From the NCBI RefSeq assembly GCF_019091455.1, contig NZ_JAGXJN010000034.1, forward strand, positions 1 to 64,000: a stretch of 64,000 bases of DNA, read 5' to 3'. Made by a program: the position numbers and the translations under genes. Positions 8,241-17,835 of the stretch are shown in pieces (the stretch's first letter is position 1; each line of letters opens with the position of its first letter). This stretch comes from Chitinophaga sp. GbtcB8. Its GTDB lineage: Bacteria > Bacteroidota > Bacteroidia > Chitinophagales > Chitinophagaceae. Below the pieces are notes generated by a model. It worked only from the letters and a program-made list of their open reading frames with translations, was not told where the DNA came from and made no database searches.

Positions 8241-9647
8241 TCATTCGTCCCACCACAACTTATCAGACAACGCGCCTACAGGCGGTACATTCGCTGCATT
8301 GCGGCTGGTTTCAATAGTAGGGTAAGCTACCCGGCGGATGAAGGTGCTTAGCACAGCATTCTCCGGCAGGTGAAAGTCTTTGTACTTATAATCAAACCTT
8401 CTTGCATCCACCCATGCTTCCGGGTTCAGGAACATGGCTACGTATTTTTCCTTCATGATCAGGTCCAGGGTAATGTTGGCGGCGCCTACGGCTACTACCG
8501 GCTGTTGCATATAAATCCTGCTGGCAGTGGTATCCACACCAATCTTATCCATATTAGCCTTAATACCCGCCAGATAGGCTGTGTATGCTGCTGGTTTATT
8601 GCCGGCACGGAAAGATGCTTCAGCTGCAATAAACTTACACTCAGCATTGGTGATGAGCAGCAGGGGGGCCCCGGGTTTAGAATAAAAACCACTATCAGCA
8701 GACAGATAGCTTTCATCTTTAGTGGTACCGGTACCTACCCTGCCCTTGCCATTGATGGTCCCTCTATAGTCTCCATAACGCGTAGTGTCTGTAATCCATG
8801 GAAGCCGGGGATCAAAAACACCAAACGTGCTGTCATTCAGGGCTGCTACGAAATGCGTACTTAGCCAGCCATCAAGCAAGGCCTGTGTATTATTATAGGC
8901 CGCCTGATTCCAGGGACTGCGCGACTGGAACTCCATAAGCTGCGCATCATCATTGTTACTGGTATAAGCGTTAGCTAATGCAGCAAGTACCTGTGCCGGG
9001 TCATAATCGGCGGTTTTACTTACACGATTTAACAAGCGTGCTTTCAGTGCATAACCTGTCTTTTTCCAGGCAGCTACATTGCCATGATGCAGCAGGTCGC
9101 GTACTGCGTCCAGCGATATTTTGGGATCAGCTTTTTCGAGTGATGCAATACCATCGTTTATCAATGTAAGGCATGATTGGTAAACATCCTTATCTGCATC
9201 ATAATGCGGTTGTAAAATACTGCCGTTCAATCCTTCTTTATAAGGTACAGCACCCCAAAGAGAATTGGTTATGCTCAGGTTCAAAGCCATCATGATCCTC
9301 GCGGCGCCGGCATGCTCATAAGCGCCTACAGAATCGGCCTGCTTAATAAGATCATACAGATCTGCCATGGTGTTATAAATGGCTTCCCAGGTGCCGCTGT
9401 AATCTACTTCATCATATGTATCTGTGCTGCTGGCCGTGTTGGGTGAAGCCAGGTATTGCACAAAATAAGAAGTAAAATCGCCTGTACGATATACAGTATA
9501 AGCGGTATTATAGGTAGTGCTGGCCAGCAAACCATTGAGGGGGGCAGTTTCTGACAGGTTTGGATTTTTGTTTACATCCAGGTATTTCTTACACCCTGCT
9601 ATCATAAACAGGCTGCAGCAAGTAACAGCTATGATCAATCTTTTCAT
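8241..9647 (-). CDS. SusD/RagB-family surface lipoprotein
   Basis: A surface-exposed glycan- or peptide-binding lipoprotein that caps its SusC partner. The 468-residue product starts with a lipoprotein signal: MKRLIIAVTCCSLFMIAGC, with the lipobox Cys at residue 19. The mature N-terminus KKYLDVNKNPN is typical of the SusD-like_2 class. The helical TPR-like body carries the usual motifs near the end (a run containing MKEKYVAMFLNPEAWVDARR, and a C-terminal LWWDE). It lies 11 bp after the SusC gene on the same strand and is its evident partner. No glycoside hydrolase, sigma factor or anti-sigma factor adjoins, so the imported substrate is unknown. Confidence 0.93.
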   Translation of the reverse strand: MKRLIIAVTCCSLFMIAGCKKYLDVNKNPNLSETAPLNGLLASTTYNTAYTVYRTGDFTSYFVQYLASPNTASSTDTYDEVDYSGTWEAIYNTMADLYDLIKQADSVGAYEHAGAARIMMALNLSITNSLWGAVPYKEGLNGSILQPHYDADKDVYQSCLTLINDGIASLEKADPKISLDAVRDLLHHGNVAAWKKTGYALKARLLNRVSKTADYDPAQVLAALANAYTSNNDDAQLMEFQSRSPWNQAAYNNTQALLDGWLSTHFVAALNDSTFGVFDPRLPWITDTTRYGDYRGTINGKGRVGTGTTKDESYLSADSGFYSKPGAPLLLITNAECKFIAAEASFRAGNKPAAYTAYLAGIKANMDKIGVDTTASRIYMQQPVVAVGAANITLDLIMKEKYVAMFLNPEAWVDARRFDYKYKDFHLPENAVLSTFIRRVAYPTIETSRNAANVPPVGALSDKLWWDE

Positions 9648-9658
9648 AATGCAGGGCT

Positions 9659-12600
9659 TTAAAAGGTAACATTGATACTGGCTAAGAAACTCCGTACTGC
9701 CGGATAAGTGAATCCTGCAAATGCATCGGCATTACTGCCTGCATTAAAGGAGCTGGATTCCGGATCAAAACCAGTGAATTTAGTGTGCAGCCACAGGTTA
9801 TTACCAGTGAGGGTAATATTGGCGCCGTTAATGAAATGTGTTTTAGACAGCAGCCTGGAAGGCAGCTGGTAAGAGAGGCTTACATTACGTAAACGTACCC
9901 ACGAAGCATCTTCTATAAACGCCTCTGTTACGCCCCTGTATATACGGCGGTAGTAACCATCCCCATAGTCCTTACCATCGGGGCCTAACTTTTGTCCCAG
10001 GTACACAGGTATGTTATTGGGCTTTCCATCTGAAAATACACCATCAAAGGTTTTCATCTGGTCACGGTTCTCTGTCATTTTGGAAGCGCCGAAAGCTGCC
10101 AGGAAGTTGGCGAACTGGTTGTACTTCTGCACGCCCTGCCTTACATCAAACAAAAAGGAAAAGCTGAATGCTTTATAAGTAAAGGAGTTGGAAATGCTGC
10201 CGATCCATTTGGGTTGTGAATTACCCAGGTATTTCTGTGAGGTATTAATAACCGGGAATCCCGCCGATGAACCGCTGCTCTGGATCAGGATAGGCCTGCT
10301 TTTATCGATCAGTAAGGGATCTTCCGTGGCATCACCATAATACCGGGCGTAACTTCTGCCAAAGATGGCGCCTACCGGGTAACCTACAATGTACTTCATA
10401 GTGGCAGTGGAGCTGGCGTAACCGAACTGAGATCCTACCACTATTTCATTTACATCCTGCCGCAGGGATAATACTTTATTACGATTGGCTGAAAAGTTCA
10501 CCCGTACATCCCAGTTAAAATCTCTGCTTTTTACCGGTGTGCCGTTCAGAGATATTTCTACGCCCCTGTTCTGAATGGAGCCTGCGTTTGTATAAAACGT
10601 TTCATATCCTGAACTGGATGGAATAGGTACTCCCATCAGGAGGTTGGTGCTTTTAGAAGTGTACCAGGTAAAGTCAATGCCTATACGGTTTTTCAGGAAC
10701 TTTAACTCCGTACCTGCTTCAAAGGTGTTGGTAAACTCAGGTTTCAGATCCGGATCTGTTTTAGTATCTGCACGTGTCCAGCCAATAATGCTGTTATTGA
10801 TCGGGCCGTCTGCAAGAGGTTCATAACCGGCAGTTAATTTATATACTGCAGGGTCCTTCCCTATCCTTGCCCAGGAAGCACGGATCTTACCATAGCTCAG
10901 GATATTGTCCTGCATTTTAAAATGATCTGTAAATACATAACCTGCGCTTACAGAGGGATAGAAGAAATGATTGCGGCCGGATGGCAGCGTGGAGGTGAAA
11001 TCCTCCCGGCCGGTGAGCGTCAGGTACAGGTAATTGTCCCAGCTCAGCGTCCAGTCTGCAAACACGCCAATAATGCGGTAATCTTCCTTATACTGGCGGC
11101 CTACTACACGCTTGGCATTCTGCATTACCAGCAGGTCCGGGATATCCAGTGTATCGCCTTCCGTGGATATCTGTTTCAGCTTATACTCATACAGGTCATG
11201 CCCCAGCTTTAGGTCAGATGTTAAACGGGGCGTGATGTTATTTTTCAGGTTGGCAATAAAGGTGCTGTTAAGCGTGCGTTTATTAGTCTGGTATTCATGT
11301 ACAAAACCGGGGCCGGCATCGCCGTTGGGCACTTCATCCGTGAGGCCTTTAGGGCCTGCAGCAGTAAAAGTTCTGCCATCTGTATAAAAATCAGTACCTA
11401 CGCGGTAAATGAGGTCCAGCCATTTAAAGGGTGAATAGGTGGCGTTCACGTTGCCGATCACCCGGTTCACATTGTCCACAAAACGGTTGTGGTACAGGGT
11501 GTACATCGGGTTATCGGTACCTGCAGCATAGGTTTGCTGCGTACCGTTGGGTTTAATGTAATTGGCCACATCCCAGCGCGGCGACCAGTAGATCAGCTGC
11601 TCGCCGTAGCGGTCTGCATTGATGCGGTTACCTCCGGAATTAATATAGTTCAGGGAGGCGCCTACTTTGAATTTTTCGCTAAAGCGTAGCTCACCGTTTA
11701 ATTTGGCGGAGTAATTCTTGTAATCGCTGAAAGGTACTACCCCATCCTGGTTCAGCTGGGAAAAAGAGGCGGCAAACACCGCTTTTTCCGTACCACCGCT
11801 CATGTTTACGGTATTTCGTACCTGCTTGCCCGTGTGGTAAGCCCGTTTATAATTATCAAATAGTTCTGCGGGATGCGTAGGGTCCAGCTGTTTGGCCTGC
11901 TCTACCGTAGGCCCCCAGGAAGGCCAGAAGCTGGCCGGGTCATACACGCCCTGGTAACCTTGTGAAAACCGGGTTTGTACATCCGGCGTTTTGTTCACAT
12001 TCTCAATGCCGTAGGTGGAGGTAAGGCTTACTGTTAAACGCCCTGCCCTGCCGGATTTGGTGGTGATAACCACCGCGCCGTTAGCTGCACGCAAACCATA
12101 TAAGGCAGTGGCAGCGCCGCCGCGTAAAATGGAAATGCTTTCTACGTCATCCGGGTTGATGTCTGCTGCACGGTTGCTCATGCCGCGGGTATCATCCACA
12201 CCGGCGCTGGTGTAGGTATCATTGTCCATGGGAATACCATCTATAATAAATAAGGGCTGGTTGGATTTTGTAGGATCCAGCGAGTTTATGCCCCGGATAA
12301 TGATCCTGGAACCCTGGCCCGGCGCGCCGCCTGTGCTGGAGATCTGCACACCGGCTACCTTACCTTGTAAGGCATTTACCACATTGGTTTGTTTGGAGGT
12401 GACGAGTTCTGCCCCGCCTACATCCTGCACGGCATAACCCAGTGCACGTTTCTCTTTTTTAATACCAAGGGCCGTTACCACAACCTGTTCCAGGTTACGG
12501 GTATCGGCCTGCAGCACTACCTGCACGCTGGACCGGCCGTTTAATGGCACTTCCTGTTTTAAATAACCTACAAAGCTGAATACCAGTGTGGCATTCGTGC

Positions 12601-12799
12601 TGGAAACAGTGAGGCTGAAGCTTCCGTCTGCCCCGGTGGTGGCGCCGGTGGTGCCACCTTTTACCTGGATGGTTACTCCCGGAAGGGGCTGACCTCCGTC
12701 TGATGCTGTTACGCTACCGCGTATTACGGGGTTTTGCGCCTTTAGCAAAACAGGCAGCAAGCAACAGCACAGCATGATGCACGCGAAGATTTTTTTCAT
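9659..12799 (-). CDS. SusC/RagA-family TonB-linked outer-membrane transporter
   Basis: The outer-membrane barrel of a SusCD nutrient importer. From the ATG at 12799 (MKKIFACIML) it has 1046 residues: signal peptide ending LLKAQ, carboxypeptidase-regulatory-like domain (about 25-105, GVTIQVKGGTTGATTGADGS), TonB box (EQVVVTALGI), plug domain (PLFIIDGIPMDN, LRGGAATALYGLRAANG) and barrel ending SFLASINVTF. The frame is open further upstream to 12871, but those 24 residues spoil the signal peptide, so I chose 12799. It is followed directly by the SusD-like gene. There is no N-terminal STN signalling domain, so it is not expected to feed an anti-sigma factor. Confidence 0.95.
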   Translation of the reverse strand: MKKIFACIMLCCCLLPVLLKAQNPVIRGSVTASDGGQPLPGVTIQVKGGTTGATTGADGSFSLTVSSTNATLVFSFVGYLKQEVPLNGRSSVQVVLQADTRNLEQVVVTALGIKKEKRALGYAVQDVGGAELVTSKQTNVVNALQGKVAGVQISSTGGAPGQGSRIIIRGINSLDPTKSNQPLFIIDGIPMDNDTYTSAGVDDTRGMSNRAADINPDDVESISILRGGAATALYGLRAANGAVVITTKSGRAGRLTVSLTSTYGIENVNKTPDVQTRFSQGYQGVYDPASFWPSWGPTVEQAKQLDPTHPAELFDNYKRAYHTGKQVRNTVNMSGGTEKAVFAASFSQLNQDGVVPFSDYKNYSAKLNGELRFSEKFKVGASLNYINSGGNRINADRYGEQLIYWSPRWDVANYIKPNGTQQTYAAGTDNPMYTLYHNRFVDNVNRVIGNVNATYSPFKWLDLIYRVGTDFYTDGRTFTAAGPKGLTDEVPNGDAGPGFVHEYQTNKRTLNSTFIANLKNNITPRLTSDLKLGHDLYEYKLKQISTEGDTLDIPDLLVMQNAKRVVGRQYKEDYRIIGVFADWTLSWDNYLYLTLTGREDFTSTLPSGRNHFFYPSVSAGYVFTDHFKMQDNILSYGKIRASWARIGKDPAVYKLTAGYEPLADGPINNSIIGWTRADTKTDPDLKPEFTNTFEAGTELKFLKNRIGIDFTWYTSKSTNLLMGVPIPSSSGYETFYTNAGSIQNRGVEISLNGTPVKSRDFNWDVRVNFSANRNKVLSLRQDVNEIVVGSQFGYASSTATMKYIVGYPVGAIFGRSYARYYGDATEDPLLIDKSRPILIQSSGSSAGFPVINTSQKYLGNSQPKWIGSISNSFTYKAFSFSFLFDVRQGVQKYNQFANFLAAFGASKMTENRDQMKTFDGVFSDGKPNNIPVYLGQKLGPDGKDYGDGYYRRIYRGVTEAFIEDASWVRLRNVSLSYQLPSRLLSKTHFINGANITLTGNNLWLHTKFTGFDPESSSFNAGSNADAFAGFTYPAVRSFLASINVTF

Positions 12800-12841
12800 G
12801 TTGCGCGGTTTAGAATTGGTTGATGTAAGTGTAATTAAATA

Positions 12842-12905
12842 TACGAAAAACAGTCTACAGTCCACGGACAACAGCCGACGGTCTACGGATCACGGTTAGG
12901 TCTGT
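12842..12905. repeat. GTCTACGG/GTCCACGG word-repeat block
   Basis: Short degenerate copies of one word (AGTCTACAG, GTCCACGGAC, GTCTACGGATCACGG) fill the gap upstream of the susC-like gene. The words resemble those in the 5300-5592 block read on the other strand. The rest of the gap up to 13010 shows no gene. Confidence 0.5.
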
Positions 12906-13010
12906 AAACCTGAGTACGCTATGTCTTTAGTTATTTGATATACGTGATCTTCCCTGTCGTCAGGTAGAATAACTTTGGTTGATAATTAAGATGAATGCAG
13001 TGCTACCCCC

Positions 13011-13307
13011 TTAATCGTATTTGCCTACTTTCTCTTCCATGGTCACATCTTCATCCTTACGGATCTGCATTTTAATATACACCAGCAGCTGCGAGGCGCC
13101 TGCTTTAAAACATACTTCCTGTGCTCTGCGCGCAATATCCATCAGCTGGTCATACGGGCCTTCCATCACGGTTTCAAAGGGGCATACGCGGTAAGGCACG
13201 CCGGAGGCCTGTATCACTGCAATGGCTTCATCTACTACAGCGTATACTTTTTCGCTGGCTACCTGCGGAATGATCTGCAGCGCTAAATTGATCTTGTGAG
13301 AATGCAT
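13011..13307 (-). CDS. thiamine-binding-like protein (MTH1187/YkoF family, UPF0045)
   Basis: A 98-residue cytoplasmic protein of the MTH1187/YqgV family, small ferredoxin-like-fold proteins that form tetramers; some relatives bind thiamine or hydroxymethylpyrimidine. Family marks visible are the first strand LALQIIPQV, the central VPYRVCPFETVMEGPYDQLMD (Thr-x-Met-Glu-Gly preserved) and the late strand LLVYIKMQIR. No thiamine biosynthesis or transport gene is next to it, so the ligand is unconfirmed. A TAnnTTGC box lies 40 bp upstream of the ATG. Confidence 0.85.
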   Translation of the reverse strand: MHSHKINLALQIIPQVASEKVYAVVDEAIAVIQASGVPYRVCPFETVMEGPYDQLMDIARRAQEVCFKAGASQLLVYIKMQIRKDEDVTMEEKVGKYD

Positions 13308-13346
13308 GTGTAAGTTTTATGCAACAGTTTCCTTTGTATGCTTCTT

Positions 13347-13354
13347 GCAAAATA
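13347..13354 (-). promoter_or_regulatory. TAnnTTGC -7-like box before MTH1187-family gene
   Basis: The minus strand reads TATTTTGC, 40 bp before the ATG at 13307. It matches the same short variant of the Bacteroidota -7 box seen before the YeiH, flippase and giant secreted-protein genes. Confidence 0.4.
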
Positions 13355-13389
13355 ATCAATGATCGTCTAAATTCATAGTTTTATATAAC

Positions 13390-14907
13390 CTACTTCTTCC
13401 ACTTCACCTCATACAGATCCCTGCGCATATCTTTTTTCGTATGCACGCTGCCAAAAGCATTCAGCTCTTTCAGCAGCACCAGGTCTACATCCGCCACCAC
13501 TATCATTTCCGTATTGGGCGTGGCATCGGCTTTTATACCGGTTACCGGGAATGCAAAGTCAGAGGGGGTGAACACTGCGCTTTGCGCATATTGCAGGTCC
13601 ATATTATTTACTTTGGGCAGGTTGCCTACGCAGCCGGCAATGGCTACATAACATTCCATTTCCACCGCGCGGGCCTGGGCGCAGAAACGTACACGGTTAT
13701 ACGCATGCTGCGTATCTGTGAGGAAGGGCACAAATAAGATCTGCATCCCCTGTTCTGATAATATACGGCTGGGTTCGGGGAACTCTACATCATAACAGAT
13801 CTGTATACCTATTTTACCGCAATCAGTATCAAATACCTTTAGCTCCTGCCCGCCTTTTACGCCCCAGGCAAATACTTCGCTGGGTGTGGGATGTATTTTA
13901 ATATAGTGATCGTAGGTACCATCGCGGCGGCACAGGTAACAAATATTATACAGCTGCTCATCTATTACAATGGGCATGCTGCCGCCAATAATGTTTACGT
14001 TATAGGACACTGCATGGCGTACAAATTCATCGCGGATCTGCTCCGTATAACGGGCTACGCCACGTATGGCGCCGGCAGGATCCAGCTGGTTAAACTCCGC
14101 CATGAGCGGGGCATTGAACAGTTCCGGAAATACTACAAAGTCGGATCCGTAATCGCTTACTGCATCAATAAAATATTCCACCTGCTCCAGGAAGCCGTCC
14201 AGGTTACGGTAATCGCGCATTTGCCATTGCACCAGGCCAATACGCACGGTGGATTTGTTGTAGCGAACCGTATCGGCATCCTTCTCATAATAAATATTAT
14301 ACCATTGCAGCAGGGTGGCAAATCCTTTGGAGGATTCATCATGCGGCAGGTAGTTACGCAGTATTTTCTTTACCAGAAAATCGTTGGAGAACTGGAAAGT
14401 AAGTGTAGGATCGTACAGCTCTTTGTCCTGCACTTTTTCAATGTATTCACGCGGCGACATTTCATCTGCATACTTTTCATAGTTGGGAATGCGACCTCCG
14501 GCCACAATGCCGCGCAGGTTCAGTCTTTCGCATAATGTTTTACGTGCATCGTACAGGCGGCGCGCCAGGCGTTTGCCCCGGTAGTCGGGGTGCACAAATA
14601 TTTCTATGCCATACAGGATATCCCCTTTTGGATCATGTGTGTTAAAGGTGTAATAACCGGTGATCTGTTCATAGGTATGCTCATCGCCAAACTTACCATA
14701 GTTCACAATAATAGATAATGCGCAGCCTACCACCTTATTGTTTACGGTAATGGCTATCTGCCCTTCAGGGAACAGGCTGATAAGGCGGCTGATGGTAGGT
14801 TCCCGCCAATAGCTGCCTGCCATGTCCGGGTAGGCGGACACCATGGATTCTTTCAGGTCAAAATAATCCTCTGCCGTTAACAACCGTATGTCTATTGTTT
14901 CTGTCAT
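13390..14907 (-). CDS. GNAT acetyltransferase / carbon-nitrogen hydrolase fusion
   Basis: A 505-residue cytoplasmic two-domain enzyme. Residues about 1-180 form a GNAT acetyltransferase (EIFVHPDYRGKRLARRLYDAR is the acetyl-CoA pyrophosphate loop). Residues about 218-505 form a nitrilase-superfamily amidase with the Glu-Lys-Cys triad visible: Glu in VVFPELF (near 262), Lys in YIKIHPT (near 339) and Cys in GIQICYDVEFPE (near 370). This fusion is known in bacteria, and the physiological substrate is generally not established. The gene is transcribed away from the secreted protein at 15043; the smaller MTH1187 gene lies 82 bp downstream on the same strand. Confidence 0.93.
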   Translation of the reverse strand: MTETIDIRLLTAEDYFDLKESMVSAYPDMAGSYWREPTISRLISLFPEGQIAITVNNKVVGCALSIIVNYGKFGDEHTYEQITGYYTFNTHDPKGDILYGIEIFVHPDYRGKRLARRLYDARKTLCERLNLRGIVAGGRIPNYEKYADEMSPREYIEKVQDKELYDPTLTFQFSNDFLVKKILRNYLPHDESSKGFATLLQWYNIYYEKDADTVRYNKSTVRIGLVQWQMRDYRNLDGFLEQVEYFIDAVSDYGSDFVVFPELFNAPLMAEFNQLDPAGAIRGVARYTEQIRDEFVRHAVSYNVNIIGGSMPIVIDEQLYNICYLCRRDGTYDHYIKIHPTPSEVFAWGVKGGQELKVFDTDCGKIGIQICYDVEFPEPSRILSEQGMQILFVPFLTDTQHAYNRVRFCAQARAVEMECYVAIAGCVGNLPKVNNMDLQYAQSAVFTPSDFAFPVTGIKADATPNTEMIVVADVDLVLLKELNAFGSVHTKKDMRRDLYEVKWKK

Positions 14908-15042
14908 GGCCGTAAATTTGGATGTATCACAAAAAAATTGTTACTTTTAGCTCTCAATAAATATACCCAAAAGACTCCAATAACCCCTAAATACAATCCC
15001 TGGTTGACACATTAAACCCTCATAATACCTTAAATCCAATCT

Positions 15043-16386
15043 ATGATTATGCAACTTTACCCCTCCCAACGAATGACGTGGATCATGGCGGCGTTGTTAT
15101 GCCTGCTATTCCCACGCACCTATGCACAACAGGTGTATGCCAATAGCCAGACCAACGGCATTACCGGCTTGTGTTTTTCATGTAGTGTCAGCAACCCCAA
15201 TAATGCGGTGAACAACAGTAACCTGAATGATTATGCACAGCTGAATATGGGCACAGCGCTGGGCACAGTAACGGTGTACCAGATGCTCATTTTTCCATCA
15301 GCCAGCAACGGCTGTGATTCACTGGTGATAGGCATTGGCGCCAGCGGCAGCCCGGCAGACAATCCGTATACCAGCGTTACCGTGCAAACATATAACGGCA
15401 ATACGGCCAACAATGATGCACAAACAGTGGACGACAACATGCTGCGGCAGCTGCAGGGTTATGGGCAGGCAGAGATCCTGCTGAAGGCACAACAAACTTT
15501 TGACCGTGTACGCGTTACGCTTACGCGGCAGGGATCCGGCTCATTAACCAACCTGCGCATCTTTTATGCATACCGCCAACCCGGCCTGCTGCCGCCTGTT
15601 GTAACAGACAGCCTGCTGAGCACCTGCGAGGGCAGCACCATAACCCTGCATGCATTTTCGGATGATCCGCAGGTAACTGCTATTAACTGGTACGATGCGC
15701 CCTCCGGCGGGAACCTGTTATATACCGGCGATTATTTTACACTGCAGGCCGACAGCACTGCTACCTATTACGTTACCTCCCAGGCGTTATGTGAATTTCC
15801 GCAACGGGTAGCCGTACAAGTGACCACCACTCCCCGGCCGCCGGCGCCGGTACTGGGCGTGCCAGACACAGTGTATGCCTACCGTTTTGCCAATGTAACG
15901 CTTACGGCTACTGCGGCAGACAGCGCAGTGATACACTGGTACCGTTCCGACACGGGTACCACTGCGGTTTACACCGGCAACAGCTACCGCTTTACCGTGC
16001 TTACACCCGGTACCCTGTACTTTTATGCCGGTACAGAGCAGCAGGGCTGCATTAGCCTTCGCAAACAGGTAGTGGTAATAGTAAGCACCCAAACAACGCC
16101 ACCAGCCGCACGCAGCGCCGCAACGGCGGTTAAGCAGCAGCCGGCAGCATTGCCTGCATTACAGCTCTACCCCAACCCTACCAGGGGCGAACTGCGGTTT
16201 ACCGGCAAAGACCTTTCCGGCAGTGTAGCGGTTATTAGAGATGTGAATGGAAGGGAAGTACAGCGGGAAGTGCTGCAGCGTAATGGCCTGAATATATCCC
16301 GGTTAAAAACAGCGGGCATTTATTTTATACAGGTTATTGCCAAAGACCATGCAGTATACAGCGGCAAGGTGCTGCTGCAGCGATAA
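15043..16386 (+). CDS. T9SS-secreted protein with Ig-like domains
   Basis: A 447-residue secreted or surface protein. It has a signal peptide (to about 30, ending RTYAQ) and an N-terminal beta-rich region of about 180 residues that is probably a jelly-roll (it contains NAVNNSNLNDYAQLN). Two Ig-like repeats of the CHU_C-associated type follow (about 195-270 and 275-350, with INWYDAPSGGNLLYTG and IHWYRSDTGTTAVYTG). The C-terminal T9SS type A sorting domain covers about 372-447 (LQLYPNPTRGELRF to the end). No catalytic motif is seen; adhesion or matrix function is an inference. A terminator follows. Confidence 0.85.
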   Translation: MIMQLYPSQRMTWIMAALLCLLFPRTYAQQVYANSQTNGITGLCFSCSVSNPNNAVNNSNLNDYAQLNMGTALGTVTVYQMLIFPSASNGCDSLVIGIGASGSPADNPYTSVTVQTYNGNTANNDAQTVDDNMLRQLQGYGQAEILLKAQQTFDRVRVTLTRQGSGSLTNLRIFYAYRQPGLLPPVVTDSLLSTCEGSTITLHAFSDDPQVTAINWYDAPSGGNLLYTGDYFTLQADSTATYYVTSQALCEFPQRVAVQVTTTPRPPAPVLGVPDTVYAYRFANVTLTATAADSAVIHWYRSDTGTTAVYTGNSYRFTVLTPGTLYFYAGTEQQGCISLRKQVVVIVSTQTTPPAARSAATAVKQQPAALPALQLYPNPTRGELRFTGKDLSGSVAVIRDVNGREVQREVLQRNGLNISRLKTAGIYFIQVIAKDHAVYSGKVLLQR

Positions 16387-16406
16387 TAACAGGTTTTAAC
16401 TGGCAG

Positions 16407-16434
16407 AGCCCCGGTATGGTACCGGGGCTTTTGT
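16407..16434 (+). terminator. intrinsic terminator
   Basis: A 10-bp stem (16407-16416 with 16420-16429) closes a 3-nt loop and runs into TTTTGTTTT, 20 bp after the stop of the secreted Ig-like protein. Confidence 0.85.
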
Positions 16435-16458
16435 TTTGGAGGAAAGCCGTTACCTTTG
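16430..16458 (+). promoter_or_regulatory. Bacteroidota promoter of the glycosyltransferase gene
   Basis: TTTG (16430-16433), 17-nt spacer, TACCTTTG (16451-16458): a full -33/-7 match. It overlaps the tail of the preceding terminator. It argues that the ATG at 16486, not the in-frame TTG at 16456 inside the -7 box, is the translation start. Confidence 0.65.
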
Positions 16459-16485
16459 TACCTTATTTCAAACTATAGCGTTCTT

Positions 16486-17676
16486 ATGCCCCTTATTCAG
16501 AATCGGGACATTGTTATTGTGGGTCTTCAACAATGGTACACGCCTATTGGCAGCAATTGTAAAAATATTGCGTTGCAGTTTGCCCGGCATAACCGGGTGC
16601 TGTATGTAAACTCCCCGCTGGACCGCCGCACCATTATGCAGCAAAAACATGATCCGGAAGTGGCCTTTCACCTGAAAGTGGTAAAAGGGGAAACCAGCGG
16701 CATTGTACCTATTGGCGAAAACTTCTGGAACCTGTACCCCAACCGGGTGCTGGAATCGGCTAATTTCATACCTTTTACGCCCCTATTTTCCATTTTTAAC
16801 CGTATTAACAACGGACGCTTTGCCAAAAGCATCCAGGCGGCTGTAAATGAGCTGGGATTTAAGAACATCCTTTTATTTAACGACAACGATATTTTCCGCG
16901 GGTTTTACCTGAAAGAGCTGTTAAAGCCCGACCGTTATATTTATTACAGCCGGGATTACCTGGTAGCCATGGATTACTGGAAACGGCATGGCGCCAAGCT
17001 GGAACCCCGGCATATTGCCAAGGCAGATGTTGCGGTAGCCAACTCCCTGTACCTTACTGATATGCTGCTGCAGTATAACCGCAACAGTTATTATGTAGGC
17101 CAGGGCTGTGACCTGAGCTTATTTGACCCGCAAAAAGTATACGAGCGGCCGGCAGACCTGCCCCTGACAGATGCACCCATCATTGGCTATGTAGGTGCGC
17201 TTACCGCTATGCGGCTGGACCCTGAGATCCTGTTATACATTAGCCGTAACCGCCCCCAGTGGCAAATTGTACTGGTGGGGCCGGAGGATGAGGTGTTCCA
17301 GCAATCGGCGCTGCACCAGCAGCCCAATGTTCATTTCCTGGGACGTAAACCGCTACCGGACCTGCCGATGTACCTGCAGCATTTTGATGTATGCATTAAC
17401 CCACAGCTGGTAAATGAAATTACCATTGGCAACTATCCCCTTAAAATAGATGAATACCTGGCCATGGGCAAACCTTCCGTAGCTACGGACACCAAAACCA
17501 TGCAGCTGTTTAAGGATCATGTGTACCTGGCTGCGGCTAAAGAGGATTATATACCGCTGATAGAAAAGGCCATGGCTGAAGATGAACCTGTCCGCCGTGC
17601 TGCGCAAATAACCTTTGCACAATCCCATACCTGGGAGAACTCGGTGGAGGCGATCTACAACGCGATAGCGTTGTAA
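16486..17676 (+). CDS. glycosyltransferase (GT4/GT1-like, GT-B fold)
   Basis: A 396-residue cytoplasmic glycosyltransferase. The N-terminal Rossmann half opens with DIVIVGLQQWYTPIGSNCKN. The C-terminal nucleotide-sugar half has PIIGYVGALTAMRLDPEIL, VHFLGRKPLPDLPMYLQ, DVCINPQ and LKIDEYLAMGKPSVATD, the usual acidic donor-binding region of GT-B enzymes. Its sugar donor and acceptor are unknown. It stands alone with its own promoter, 5.7 kb from the EPS genes. A bidirectional terminator separates it from the convergent giant PKD protein gene. Confidence 0.85.
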   Translation: MPLIQNRDIVIVGLQQWYTPIGSNCKNIALQFARHNRVLYVNSPLDRRTIMQQKHDPEVAFHLKVVKGETSGIVPIGENFWNLYPNRVLESANFIPFTPLFSIFNRINNGRFAKSIQAAVNELGFKNILLFNDNDIFRGFYLKELLKPDRYIYYSRDYLVAMDYWKRHGAKLEPRHIAKADVAVANSLYLTDMLLQYNRNSYYVGQGCDLSLFDPQKVYERPADLPLTDAPIIGYVGALTAMRLDPEILLYISRNRPQWQIVLVGPEDEVFQQSALHQQPNVHFLGRKPLPDLPMYLQHFDVCINPQLVNEITIGNYPLKIDEYLAMGKPSVATDTKTMQLFKDHVYLAAAKEDYIPLIEKAMAEDEPVRRAAQITFAQSHTWENSVEAIYNAIAL

Positions 17677-17833
17677 TTAATAATTAAGAATTAATAATTA
17701 ATAGTGTAGAACGCAGAGGAAAGCTAAAAGCAAAAAGTAAAAAGTAAAAGAGTAATCCGGCATAATTGAAAAAGGAAGCAGAGGTGATCTGCTTCCTTTT
17801 TTATTATTAATTATTCATTCTTAATTACTAATT
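17675..17833. repeat. AATTAATA word arms inverted around a terminator
   Basis: The arm at 17675-17703 begins in the TAA stop of the glycosyltransferase gene and matches the inverse of 17805-17833 at 27 of 29 positions. The right arm ends 2 bp before the stop of the convergent PKD-protein gene. Between them lie A-rich words (AAAGCTAAAAGC, AAAAAGTAAAAAGTAAAAG) and the terminator hairpin. Confidence 0.8.
17769..17801. terminator. bidirectional intrinsic terminator
   Basis: A 14-bp stem (17769-17782 with 17788-17801) with a 5-nt loop, A-run on the left and T-run on the right, lies between convergent genes. Confidence 0.88.
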
Positions 17834-17835
17834 CC

